The notes beneath the pieces were generated by a model that searched no databases, had not been told where the DNA came from, and worked only from the letters and a program-made list of their open reading frames with translations. From Ectocarpus siliculosus (lineage: Eukaryota; Sar; Phaeophyceae; Ectocarpales; Ectocarpaceae): a stretch of 21,886 nt of DNA. Below are positions 10,001-17,026 of the stretch, piece by piece (position 1 is the first letter of the stretch; each line of letters begins with the position of its first letter). The translations under genes were made by a program, and so were the position numbers. The stretch covers positions 6,449,491 through 6,471,376 of the forward strand of contig FN649727.1 of the NCBI GenBank assembly GCA_000310025.1, given 5' to 3'.

Positions 10001-13000
10001 GGTGGGGTACTCTCATATTATGGATGCCGCAGTTGTTTAGATCATCCACCACGCGTCCTCGAGAGGACGGAGTATTGCTTGCTCCAATAGGACCGATCAC
10101 CGACAGGCAACCGTTCCTTCCTACTTTTCCGAAGGTGGTTCAAAAACAGTTCGAGGCGGGAGGGGGGTCATTTTACTTTTTTCGATGCCTGGCATATTTA
10201 GTTGATCATTTACTCACGATGGTTGTTGCGCAACGGTGGGTTGCGGGAGAGGGGGGTTAAGTTCAGAATTTCGCCGTTCGTTCGACCCCGCCACCTGTTT
10301 GAGGGAGTAGGTATCCGCCCTTTTTCGTGGTTCTACTTCGTGAGCCAGTCCTGCCGGCAGGAGTGGTATCCGGAGCTTGATAAGTGGTACCAAGTCGCAA
10401 AACAGTGTGGGATGAGGGAAAGGGTGACAAGTAGCCACAGCAGCAGCAGCTAGTAGCTCACCCTGTTCGTCTACAGACTTACACCCGCGCCCAAACTCCA
10501 GCACCAGCCGTGCATACGCCAACAAAAACAACGAGGAGCCAGAGACAACAACAACCATCACCACCTCCACCTCCACCTCCGACGACCGCGACAACAACAA
10601 AAACAACAAGAGCAGACCTGCAGGGCGGGCGCCGGGAGGGACCGGAGCAGATGGTGGAGGTTGACCCAGATCTTGGACTTCTCCACGACCAGGGTGGTCG
10701 GGGCGCCGCTTCGCGGGTCCAGTCGCAGCAGCCGGAGCTCCGTCTGAGCGCGGTTCTGCACCTGGGCGCACAGCGACCCGTCCTGCAGCCAGTTAACCCT
10801 AGCGAGGTAGATCTCTCCCTCCATGCCCGCCCCCTCTCTTGCCGCCCCCACTCCGCCGTTGTCGTTGCTTGAGGCCGGCTCCGACGACGTCTGGCCCTCC
10901 GTCGGTTGCCCCGAGGAGGGGGTGCCGCCGCCGTTGGCGGTGCCCCCAATGTCCATCCAGGTGGGTCGGAAGTTCTCCTCGCTGGTGTTAGCCTGGCCGG
11001 ACTGGATGGCCGCCGCGTCCACCTCGACCACCGCAAGGCGAACCTGTTTAGGATATATTGTAAGTGGATTCAATGTGTTACAGTATGAAAAAAAAAACAG
11101 AAAAGATGCGTGTAAAAAAAATAATGCGGCGGTTGGGGTTTTTAAGGGTTTTAAGACGGGGTGCCGGGCGAGGGTGTACTCATGTAAACGCATGACGTAG
11201 TCGTTCAGACGCTGAGGGAAGCGGAGTCGTAAAGAGATGGAATGGCAACTTGTGCGTTTCGTTGTGTGAAAACCAACGTGGAGTTTCGCAACGGTGCGGA
11301 ATGCGGATGATTTTTGTAGGGAGAAAGAACGACGACAACATGTGAATTTCGTGTAGGCTGCTGGAGCTATCGGTGTACGTACTGCACGGGCCAGATGGGC
11401 GTGACGAGGGTGGCGAGAGTGTACTGCACGATTCTGCGGCTTGGCTTGACAAGTCCTTTGGCTCTCGATCTCGCAGCACTCCCTTTCGAGAGCTGGGCAC
11501 CCTTCCCACTCCCGCTGGAGACGATACGACACCGCCAACAACATTTATTCGGGACCTCCTTCAAATATCTTTCCTTTCCCACACACCAGAGGATCTTGGC
11601 CTGCGGCAGTCAACTCCTCCCCCCCCCCTCCAACGGCGCAACAAACCAACCAAGCTTCCGACCAAAGTGAGAGTTCGAGGGGCTGTTGCCACCGCCAGCG
11701 CTACGGTAAAAGAGGTGCGGCACCACAAGATGGACAGACCAAACAAGCCGCACGGTCCGAACAACACAGCACAACTCAATCCTTCACAGACCAAAAAACT
11801 GACGTGGAGCGTTGAAAAAACAACAAGCGTGTCGGCCGCACATACTAGAACCCGCCCATTGATTCGAACGTGTTCGCGGTTTTTATCTCGCTTCAAGACT
11901 GGCGTACTGTCATTGGGTCAGCCGGTTGTGTACCGCGGTCGATGCAAATAACAAGAAAACACACATACACAAATATTGGCCAGCCAGTTAAGTAGCACGG
12001 TCGATGGTAACGAAGAAAACACACACGCAAAAAAAACGACTTATGCGTGCTAAATGCTTGTATTGTAGTAGTACATAGCATGCCAAAATACCTTTGGGTT
12101 GTCTTTCCCCGCAAAGGGGTAGTGGTGGTCCTCCTGAGCCCCCTCCCCCACGGTGTCCTTCCCCTGGTGCATGATTCGGAACGACGGGATGTGTCGCTCG
12201 TCCACCTGTCGTTGTTATTAATTGTTTTCCGTCGTCATTGTCGTCGTCATTGTTGTTGTTGATGATGATGTCGATCGTCATGTTGAGTAAGAGGCCGGAT
12301 CCATAGACGCCGGCGCAGGCGTGGGTGGAGTTCGGGATGAACACACATGCAACAGGCAGGTAGACGTGCAGATGCACATGGAGATGAAAAGGTGCACACG
12401 TCTATGGGTAGATGTGAGTGAACTGGTGAACGGGTTCGAGTGTACACGCACGCCGTAAGAGACGGCTGTACGTAACAGGCATGTGTTTTCATGTAAAGGC
12501 GCCAATACACTCAACCAAAACAAGAACCGACCGGGCTAAACCTTGAACCCACAACAACGACACGCGTACATTAGCGGTTTATTGCCCGCTAAGACTGACG
12601 TATGTTAATTTCCCAGCAGCTATGTAGCGATGCCGATGCCAACAAAGACACACACACATAACACCCTTTGATCAGAAAGCGTGTCACGATATTCATTATC
12701 CTCCTTCAACACTGACGCTCTTTTTCATTGCTCAGCAGCCGGGTATGTAGCGCGGTTGACGCAAACTCAAAAAAGGCACACACACAAGACACAGACGACG
12801 GTCTTTAGAAGCATTTTCTGCTTTCAGCCGCACTATAATACTAAGACTGACGTCGTCTTTTCGTTGGTAAGCCGTTTAGCGCCGTCGATGCCAATAAAAA
12901 CAAACAACACAAACGAGATACCCATAGAACCCTTCCATCAGACAGGGTGTTCGCGTGCTCTTGTCCCTCCCGTTACACTTGACTCAGGCGCCTTTTTCAT

Positions 13001-16000
13001 TGCTCACCAGTCGACAATGTAGCTCGGTCGATGCCTACGGAAAGAAAGACACACGCAAGACACACGCAAGACACAAGACACGAGACACACCTCCGTGAAG
13101 GCTATCGAGGAGCTGTCGAGAGACCACCAGAAGCCGCGGTACCGGTCCATCTCCTCCTGTGCCACGAAGTCCGCAAGCCCGTGCGTCACGCCCCTGCTGC
13201 GCCCGCCGAAGGTGAGCTGCACGGGGGGCGGCAACGCCGTCCCCGCCTCCGGCGTCGCCGCCGGGGAGGAACACGCTCCCGGAGAGGTTGACGAGAAGGC
13301 AGGGGGGTCGACTGACAGGAACATGAGGGTGTGGGGGGGAGGGGGAAGATGCGTGGGGTTAGGTGTGCCGGTTGGATGCCTGTTTGTTACGGTTGCGGAG
13401 GGAAGGGAGTAGCTCTCTTGCACAAGAACGAGGCTACTTGTGTGTTTTTTCCTCGAGTACGCGAGGGGTACGTTAGTGGACATGGAAAGCACGGCAACCA
13501 GAAACGGGTACACAGGGATGATACGATATATCATCATAATCTCCGGGTACAGGTAAACCCACCGCGAATGAACCCCCAGCAAGCCATCTGATTGGCCGAA
13601 ATGCCATCGTAGCTACTCTTGGAGAAACCTGACCTGGGTACAACTCTCGCTGGCATCTCGACCCTCAGTTCCAGCCGCTGCTGGATATTAGTGTACATTC
13701 CCGGAGCCTGCCGACTCTAAAACCCGCCGTATAAACCGTGCTGACCGCACATACCCGCACAACGACACCGACCGTACCGCATAGGACCACAACCAGACCA
13801 CCAGGCAGAGGATACGAATCTCCGACATCCTCCTTCGTAGAACGCGGCGAAACCAACCCCCCATGTCCGTGCCTTTGCGAGGGCAGCTGCGCACCTCAGA
13901 CATACACCGCGTACCGTCATACATAGCGTGCCGATGAGGAGACCTCTGTCGATTGATGTTTCCGACATCCATTGACATTGTTACTGCTGCTGCTGTGTGT
14001 CCGTTGGTTTATTTTTGCGTCGTCATCGTGAGTCCCGCTGACTGTCGAGGTCACTCATGCGCGAGGTGGCTCGCCGATGGCGCTGGTGTAAAGAAAAAAG
14101 AAAACACACGGAGCGCTCACCCACACGACTACACGGCAAACAAGAAACCCCACCAACACCAGCTGGCACCAGCGCATAGCATCACGTACGTACGCACGCA
14201 CACCTCAACGCATCTATACGTACATACATCACACATTCACATTCAAAAAGAAAAACAAAATCAACAGGACTTCCCTCCTCACCAGAGGCGACGAATATCT
14301 CGCCGTCCTTGACGAAAGCAACCAGCCGCCCGTCCGGAGACATCTGCGGGTCGACCGCCCCCACCCCACCGTTACCCGGGGCGGCCTTGTCGTACACTAT
14401 CCTTAGCGTCGACGAGTCGATGCCGTCCTGAACGTACACGTTGCCCTGCGGTAGTTGCACATGGCGGCATCGGGTTAGGTATGGTACATCATAAAGCAAT
14501 CGGTTCAGGCACCCCCCCCCCATTATGATTTCGTTCATTGTTGTTTCAACGCTGCTGAGAAATGAGTTGCGTCTAAAAGGGAAAGGAAGCATGAATACCG
14601 AGAAACCGGGGTCCGCCTGTGAAGCGCAGCAAAGAGCCGGCCAGACGACCGCATTTCGGTACCGCACGTGACTACGCACCCGCTTGTCCGGTAACGTGCT
14701 ATCGTGAACATCCGCACACAAGCACCGCCAAAACCGCCAGTCACCCAACCTCCCCTCCACGCACCATCCCTCCAGCAACTCGACTCCATTCCGCCCCCGC
14801 GCCTACGCATGGGCTACACGTTCATGACAACACGCGCCACTTTCTTTGCATTGAAACCCCTCGAAAGCAGTCAGCAGTAGTAGTTGCTATCTTGTCTCAC
14901 ACCTGTAGCGGCACCATGATGCGGATGTTGGCGCTCCCCCTCGACGACCAGAAGAATGATGTCACCCCCGTGGCGTGCAGCCTTTGCCTTTCCCTCTTAA
15001 GTTTTTCCTTTAGGCTGAGGTTTTCTTCCGTGTCCCCATCGTGGGGGGGCATCCCCAGTTGTTTTTTCGCCATGGTGTTCACGTCCACGCCCCACAACTG
15101 GCGGCCCAGAAGAAGAGACAGGGGGTTGGGGGGGGGGGGGGGGGGTGTACTCATAGTCGTGCATGCCGTAGTCGTTAGACCATTGACCATGCGTCCTCGA
15201 GACGACGGAGCATTGTTCCCACAGGACCGATCACCGATGGCCAATCGGGGCGGGGGACGGGGGACGGGAACGAGAAATACTTCTACACAGCGGGCGGGAA
15301 AGGGAAATCTGACATCTGCGCACTGCTGCGCCGTGAAGGGTAGACCTGTGTATGCTACCGCCAAAGTGGTAAAGCCGCTAAGGCTCGAACTAACGGACGG
15401 AAGGGGGGCACAGACACGCCTGCCTCCTCCTCCTTGGCGCGACTGACGGACGAACGAGGCGGTGTCGTTTCTGACTGACTCAACTCACTGCTGCTGCTGC
15501 TGCTGCTGCACATCGTGACACACGGACAAAAGCAGCACCGGTACCTGACTTCCTTATCGTTCTACCATGGTTATATGGCTATCCGGTGATACGAAGGGCA
15601 ACACGGGCACAACACGAAATCCCGAGCGGTTGAACGCCGTACTGGTATGGACCCAAACGGAACGGTACATGTGTAATCGCTCCATCTATGTTTCTTGCCT
15701 CCTGGATGTTGCGTCCACTACCAAAAGTGGCTCCCGAACAATATCGATCTCATCGTCCACGGTGCCGGCACTATAATACTAAATACTGCTGTGCGTAAAC
15801 CTCCGGAGTAAACTTGCTGGCTACCACCCCAAGCACAGGCAACGTACACACGGTGGTCATTTCTCCATAAACGAACAGATGGTAATATTCTCGTCCCATG
15901 GCCAAGCAGGAACAAGAAACAAACGAAGCGCCCCAACACGTATTGTAGAAACCTAGCACACAGACTTGAGATGTTAGATACGAATCCCCCCAAACACACA

Positions 16001-16155
16001 CACGTACACACCTGTCGCGTGAGCTGCCCCCCCTCGGCGTGTAGGTAGGAAAGGATGTTGTCGTCCGGCGAGAAGGCTAGCTGGATGGGCGACGCCGTCC
16101 CGGGCAGGGGAAACCTCGCCACGTCCTCGGGATTCATCGGCGGCGGCGGCACCCC
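3671..16155 (-). CDS. DPP8/9: DPP8/9-like dipeptidyl peptidase (S9B serine protease), 15 coding exons
   Basis: Removes X-Pro or X-Ala dipeptides from peptide N-termini by family. Exons on the minus strand: 16155-16012, 15097-14903, 14445-14283, 13311-13091, 12205-12092, 11043-10618, 9976-9725, 7907-7738, 7397-7235, 6797-6667, 6376-6275, 5982-5892, 5356-5160, 4884-4701, 3823-3671. All introns are GT-AG and every phase matches, giving one open frame of about 895 residues from the ATG at 16137 (human DPP8/9 are about 880-900). Residues 1-600 form the propeller, with the substrate-amine Glu-Glu pair at 214-215 (AQEEMDR). Residues 611-880 form the hydrolase: Tyr647 in VYGGPHVQ, Ser732 in GWSYGG, Asp807 in [10 protein letters not shown] and His839 in DERHSPR. 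No transmembrane segment is seen, so a cytosolic DPP8/9-type enzyme is more likely than membrane DPP4. Uncertain points are the 5' end (an upstream exon may exist) and the last 26 residues. Confidence 0.93.
3824..4700 (-). other. DPP intron 14 (877 bases)
   Basis: Donor GTACGT, acceptor TTGATAG. Contains three direct copies of an ACCGCGGTATA-like decamer (about 4442, 4475 and 4648) and an A-rich stretch. No coding similarity on either strand. Confidence 0.8.
4701..4884 (-). CDS. DPP8/9: DPP exon 14, with catalytic Asp and His
   Basis: 184 bases, phase 2 in (ATCAG|A), phase 0 out (CAG|GTACGT, strong). Reads [39 protein letters not shown] and [15 protein letters not shown]. The Asp of MDEN and the His of ERHS complete the triad. 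Their spacing of 32 residues equals that in human DPP8. Confidence 0.97.
5121..5155. repeat. (CAA)n microsatellite beside the exon 13 donor
   Basis: Runs of CAA with one CAG interruption. On the gene strand this is (GTT)n and starts within a few bases of the 5' splice site of intron 13. Confidence 0.9.
5160..5356 (-). CDS. DPP8/9: DPP exon 13, with the catalytic serine
   Basis: 197 bases, phase 0 in (CTAAAG|GGT), phase 2 out (TACAC|GTGCGT). Reads [20 protein letters not shown], with the nucleophile Ser in G-W-S-Y-G-G, then [20 protein letters not shown] and [13 protein letters not shown]. These are near-invariant S9B blocks. The donor is followed at once by a GTT microsatellite. Confidence 0.97.
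5357..5891 (-). other. DPP intron 12 (535 bases)
   Basis: Donor GTGATT, acceptor CTCTAAAG. Includes a short AAC repeat near 5516-5536. No other structure seen. Confidence 0.8.
5892..5982 (-). CDS. DPP8/9: DPP exon 12
   Basis: 91 bases, phase 2 in (GCAAG|G), phase 0 out (AAG|GTGATT). Reads [20 protein letters not shown] and [10 protein letters not shown], matching GLKFEGAFKYKMGQIEIDDQ of DPP8. It is too short and low-signal to stand out as an ORF and was found by homology and phase. Confidence 0.93.
6275..6376 (-). CDS. DPP8/9: DPP exon 11
   Basis: 102 bases, phase 2 in (TTCAG|G), phase 2 out (CGAAG|GTGACG). Reads [20 protein letters not shown], then [14 protein letters not shown]. This matches the family's LASLGYVVVVIDNRGSCHRG block of the alpha/beta-hydrolase core. 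Confidence 0.94.
6548..6579. repeat. (CT)n microsatellite in intron 10
   Basis: About 16 CT units between exons 10 and 11. On the gene strand it reads (GA)n. Confidence 0.95.
6667..6797 (-). CDS. DPP8/9: DPP exon 10, hydrolase domain start with YGGP
   Basis: 131 bases, phase 0 in (CTCCAG|GTG), phase 2 out (CAGTG|GTGAGA). Reads [20 protein letters not shown] and [15 protein letters not shown]. The Tyr of YGGP is the oxyanion-hole residue of S9 peptidases. Unspliced, the frame stops at once (TGG TGA), which confirms the donor. Confidence 0.94.
7005..7047. repeat. (CAG)n microsatellite in intron 9
   Basis: About 14 CAG triplets with one CAA interruption. Apparent poly-Ala, poly-Cys and poly-Leu frames over it are artefacts. 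It is intronic: the flanking exons 9 and 10 join in phase 0 across it. Confidence 0.95.
7235..7397 (-). CDS. DPP8/9: DPP exon 9, end of propeller
   Basis: 163 bases, phase 2 in (TCCAG|G), phase 0 out (GAG|GTCGGT). Reads [17 protein letters not shown], matching the FISKYSN...P..SLY strand. A linker ends in LPPPE, the usual entry to the hydrolase domain. An alternative donor six bases downstream (TCG|GTATCT) would also keep the frame (adding Val-Gly), but GAG|GTCGGT gives the better join to exon 10. Confidence 0.9.
7738..7907 (-). CDS. DPP8/9: DPP exon 8
   Basis: 170 bases, phase 0 in (GCGCAG|GCG), phase 2 out (GAG|GTAATA). Reads [20 protein letters not shown], matching the LVYFEGTKDSPLEHHLYVV block of DPP8. 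It then runs through a Gly/Pro loop (NPKGGPGG) to [15 protein letters not shown]. It lies just downstream of the largest intron (1,817 bases). Confidence 0.92.
8162..8223. repeat. Double-hairpin module, copy 1
   Basis: Begins GGCTCCCG-CA-CGGGAAT (stem TCCCG/CGGGA) and continues to a second stem CGCGAG-T-CTCGCG. It ends CCCTGCGGTGCGC, a 13-base string identical to that ending copy 2 at 8478-8540. Confidence 0.75.
8478..8540. repeat. Double-hairpin module, copy 2
   Basis: Same layout as copy 1: first stem TCCCG/CGGGA, second stem CGCGC-GTA-GCGCG, then CCCTGCGGTGCGC. The outer GCGCACC and GGTGCGC can also pair. The second stem differs in sequence from copy 1 but remains paired. Confidence 0.75.
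8640..8911. repeat. Degenerate two-copy tandem duplication
   Basis: Copies of about 115-135 bases start near 8640 and 8775 (each opening GTACCAG). They share CATAAACA near their middle and, best preserved, TACACAAGCACTT...AAGCCATGCAYGGTGTGTT at 8718-8753 and 8873-8905. No coding content was recognised. Confidence 0.65.
9368..9415. repeat. Palindromic hairpin in intron 7
   Basis: Arms GGGTACT...GGCCCCC and GGGGG...AAGTACCC around a GAA loop form an imperfect stem of about 20 pairs. No terminator-like or mobile-element context was identified. Confidence 0.6.
9725..9976 (-). CDS. DPP8/9: DPP exon 7, with Ser-rich insertion and tandem CAG acceptor
   Basis: 84 codons if the first of three tandem CAG acceptors is used; exon starts at 9973 or 9970 would drop one or two glutamines without changing frame. 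A Ser/Gly-rich low-complexity stretch precedes [18 protein letters not shown], matching FIFASECKTGFRHLY of DPP8. [16 protein letters not shown] follows. The donor is CAG|GTGAGA. Confidence 0.92.
9977..10617 (-). other. DPP intron 6 (641 bases)
   Basis: Donor GTCTGC followed by GTT-rich and GGAGGT-repeat DNA (10560-10608); acceptor AAACCCCAG. Contains one copy of the C-tract-linked intronic repeat (10007-10114). No coding similarity in the open frames that cross it. Confidence 0.8.
10007..10114. repeat. Dispersed intronic repeat, copy in intron 6
   Basis: Shares with 15147-15247 the start GTACTC, an ATGCCG(C/T)AGT(T/C)GTTTAGA-like block, GCGTCCTCGAGA.GACGGAG and AGGACCGATCACCGA. It lies next to a G/C homopolymer tract, about 30 bases upstream of the exon 7 acceptor on the gene strand. 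Confidence 0.75.
10618..11043 (-). CDS. DPP8/9: DPP exon 6, with Gly/Ser-rich insertion
   Basis: 142 codons, phase 0 at both ends. Starts VRLAVVEVD, continuing the NPKV strand. Residues about 28-76 of the exon are a Gly/Ser/Thr/Asn-rich insertion absent from animal DPP8/9. After it, [21 protein letters not shown] and [12 protein letters not shown] match the family's EYIARAGW and DIWINIHDIFHVF blocks. The donor CAG|GTCTGC is weak and is followed by GTT-rich DNA. Confidence 0.92.
11173..11212. repeat. Dispersed intronic repeat, partial copy in intron 5
   Basis: GTGTACTCAT...GCATGACGTAGTCGTTCAGAC closely matches the first 40 bases of the intron 1 copy. The rest of the unit is missing. Confidence 0.6.
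11905..12035. repeat. Exon-5-flanking tandem array, part in intron 5 (two units)
   Basis: Cores with CGGTCGATG at 11931-11945 and 11992-12006, each followed by an AAGAAAACACACAC-like tail and preceded by a CAGCC-type motif. Period here about 61 bases. Confidence 0.65.
12092..12205 (-). CDS. DPP8/9: DPP exon 5
   Basis: 38 codons, phase 0 at both ends. Reads [16 protein letters not shown] and then [13 protein letters not shown], the family's VDxxxVPxFRIxHxGK ... EEHxYPxAGxPNPxV block. The donor is AAAG|GTATTT. The acceptor (CGACAG) has almost no polypyrimidine tract. Copies of a diverged tandem repeat lie in the introns on both sides. Confidence 0.93.
12590..13075. repeat. Exon-5-flanking tandem array, part in intron 4 (four units)
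   Basis: Cores resembling TGTAGCGCGGTCGATGCC at 12624, 12747, 12877 and 13019, spaced 123, 130 and 142 bases. Units also share a TTTTTCATTGCTCAGCAG block (12720, 12991, weaker in the others), a GACTGACG or GACTCAGG block and an AAAGACACACAC tail. The last unit runs to within a few dozen bases of the exon 4 donor. Confidence 0.7.
13091..13311 (-). CDS. DPP8/9: DPP exon 4, with the Glu-Glu substrate-binding motif
   Basis: 221 bases, phase 1 in (CTGTCAG|TC) and phase 0 out (GAG|GTGTGT). The first 30 residues are a low-complexity Ser/Pro/Ala stretch without a family counterpart. Then come [20 protein letters not shown] and [13 protein letters not shown], matching the FVLQEEFDRYSGYWW region of human DPP8. 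The two glutamates bind the free N-terminus of the substrate. Confidence 0.94.
13312..14282 (-). other. DPP intron 3 (971 bases)
   Basis: Donor GTGAGG; the acceptor ACCCTCATGTTCCTGTCAG has a good pyrimidine tract. Contains short CGTA and CACA repeats near 14187-14230. No coding similarity recognised. Confidence 0.8.
14283..14445 (-). CDS. DPP8/9: DPP exon 3
   Basis: 54 codons plus one base; phase 0 in, phase 1 out (TCTG|GTGAGG, a strong donor). Contains [20 protein letters not shown], the propeller-blade signature (DPxxSPDGxxxAFxxDxxI) conserved in S9B enzymes. Upstream frames in the intron stay open but show no family similarity. Confidence 0.93.
14446..14902 (-). other. DPP intron 2 (457 bases)
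   Basis: Donor GTGTGA, acceptor ACTACCGCAG. A C run lies at 14512-14521 on the plus strand. No coding similarity; a 275-codon plus-strand frame crossing exon 2 is a shadow frame. Confidence 0.8.
14903..15097 (-). CDS. DPP8/9: DPP exon 2
   Basis: 65 codons, phase 0 at both ends (GCCAG|TTG ... CAG|GTGTGA). Carries LWGVDVNT, the charged helix [10 protein letters not shown] and GVTSFFW. This is the family pattern EEKLRRER...GVT, which closes the first propeller blade. The acceptor is preceded by a very long C run on the coding strand. Confidence 0.92.
15147..15247. repeat. Dispersed intronic repeat, copy in intron 1
   Basis: About 100 bases from GTACTCATAG to GATGGCCAATC, aligning along its length with the intron 6 copy. 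On the gene strand it is followed by the C homopolymer and then the exon 2 acceptor, the same order as in intron 6. Confidence 0.75.
15488..15509. repeat. (CTG)n microsatellite in intron 1
   Basis: Seven CTG triplets. No role inferred. Confidence 0.9.
16012..16155 (-). CDS. DPP8/9: DPP exon 1 (first recognised coding exon)
   Basis: 48 codons ending in phase 0 at CAG|GTGTGT. Contains [20 protein letters not shown], matching the first propeller strand of plant and animal DPPs. A good acceptor (pyrimidine-rich, ending CTCAG) lies just before 16155, so an upstream exon may feed in. If it does not, the ATG at 16137-16135 (MNPEDVARF) is the start: there is no in-frame ATG between it and the upstream TAG near 16213. 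Plant homologues have a few dozen more residues here. Confidence 0.85.
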
Positions 16156-16955
16156 CTGAGCACCAAGACGGCCAAAGAGACGCACCGACCCCGCGCCAAC
16201 ACATCGAGGCGGCTATTGGATTGATTGATCTGATTCTACGTGATGTGCCTGTTCGCGCCTTTTTCTTGGCTGGTGTAGGCCAATACGGCCGTCTCTCTTC
16301 AGCTTCGCGTCTCTGCTTTGGACGACCGCCTGCCTGGCCAAAAAACATCCCTGATGTGTTCCATCCAGTCCGCCCACGACACAAGCACCAAAGTATACAA
16401 ACAACCATTATGGAGGATTCACACCCGCTGAGGAAGGAGGTCCGGTCGCTTAAAGTAGCTATTTAGGTCAAGATGACAACAACAACAACACATGCTCTCA
16501 GACATGTTTCCGTGCCAGCCCATGTTCATGCGGAAACAATCCCGGTACTAAATACTGCTGTCTGCCAAGAGTACCTAGTCGAGCGTTTTCGAACGATATG
16601 CACATCCAAGGGCCACCGACACCAAGATGGCCAAAATAATGCTCGCGTCCGCATGACTAGGCTGCGCGTTTTAACCTAGTCGGATGCATCTACCATTTTG
16701 TTTTTTCCAACGCCATTTTGAGATTGGAGAGGTGCACATGTGTGCGCACGTGAACGCTAGCAATAGAGCCGCATGTTGCAGCACGTTGACACAGCCTACC
16801 ATGGATCACGGCACCTGGGCTGAGAGTCAGACATAACACAACGTTCGGTGCGCTCTCCCCATAAGACAACTGGAATATGTTTCCCCATAGAGTCACGAGA
16901 ATACGTCGAGGAATCGCAACATCACAACCCCAGAGGTTCCGCGAGCGATACGGTC
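16156..16955. other. DPP upstream region, no recognised exon
   Basis: Expected to hold the promoter and 5' leader of the peptidase and possibly a short first coding exon. No exon with an ATG and a phase-0 donor could be chosen with confidence. A CACCAAGAYGGCCAAA string occurs at both about 16160 and 16629, and a TACTAAATACTGCTGT string at both 15776 and 16548, suggesting small local duplications. An AAC microsatellite lies at 16474-16492. Confidence 0.5.
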
Positions 16956-17026
16956 GCCCCGGTGGTCTAGTTGGTATCCTCGCAACCTTCTAGAGGTCAG
17001 GTCAGGGGTTCGAATCCCGGCGTAAG
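16956..17026 (+). tRNA. tRNA-like sequence / pseudo-tRNA head of a SINE
   Basis: A perfect Pol III A box (TGGTCTAGTTGG, 16963-16974) and B box (GGTTCGAATCC, 17007-17017) with normal tRNA spacing. The expected acceptor stem ends do not pair and the D and anticodon stems are weak. A formal anticodon loop TTCTAGA would give CUA. It is therefore more likely a decayed tRNA or a SINE head than a working tRNA gene. Confidence 0.5.

Larger units (their letters stand above)
11044..12091 (-). other. DPP intron 5 (1,048 bases)
   Basis: Donor GTATTT, acceptor ATCCTAAACAG with a branch-point-like CCTAAAC. Carries two units of the exon-5-flanking tandem array and the partial dispersed repeat. Long minus-strand frames run through it from exon 6 but show no family similarity upstream of 11043. 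Confidence 0.8.
15098..16011 (-). other. DPP intron 1 (914 bases)
   Basis: Donor GTGTGT, acceptor CTGGGCCGCCAG. Contains the full dispersed repeat at 15147-15247, a G run of more than 20 bases next to it (15121-15145) and (CTG)7-8 at 15488-15509. Confidence 0.8.

Noticed and set aside
10558-11544. 328-codon minus-strand open frame
   Set aside because: Only 11043-10618 of it is coding (DPP exon 6). The upstream part is intron 5, separated by a clear CCTAAACAG acceptor, and the tail past 10618 is the GTT/GGAGGT-rich start of intron 6.
14619-15446. 275-codon plus-strand open frame
   Set aside because: Runs antisense across DPP exon 2, includes the G homopolymer, and shows no domain. It is a shadow of high-GC DNA.
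16185-16408. N-terminal extension of DPP exon 1 into upstream sequence
   Set aside because: The in-frame upstream part has no ATG before a TAG near 16213, and a pyrimidine-rich acceptor separates it from the conserved region.
16956-17026. Working amber-suppressor tRNA (CUA anticodon)
   Set aside because: The acceptor stem does not pair, the D and anticodon stems are weak, and an A tail follows at SINE distance; decay is the simpler reading.
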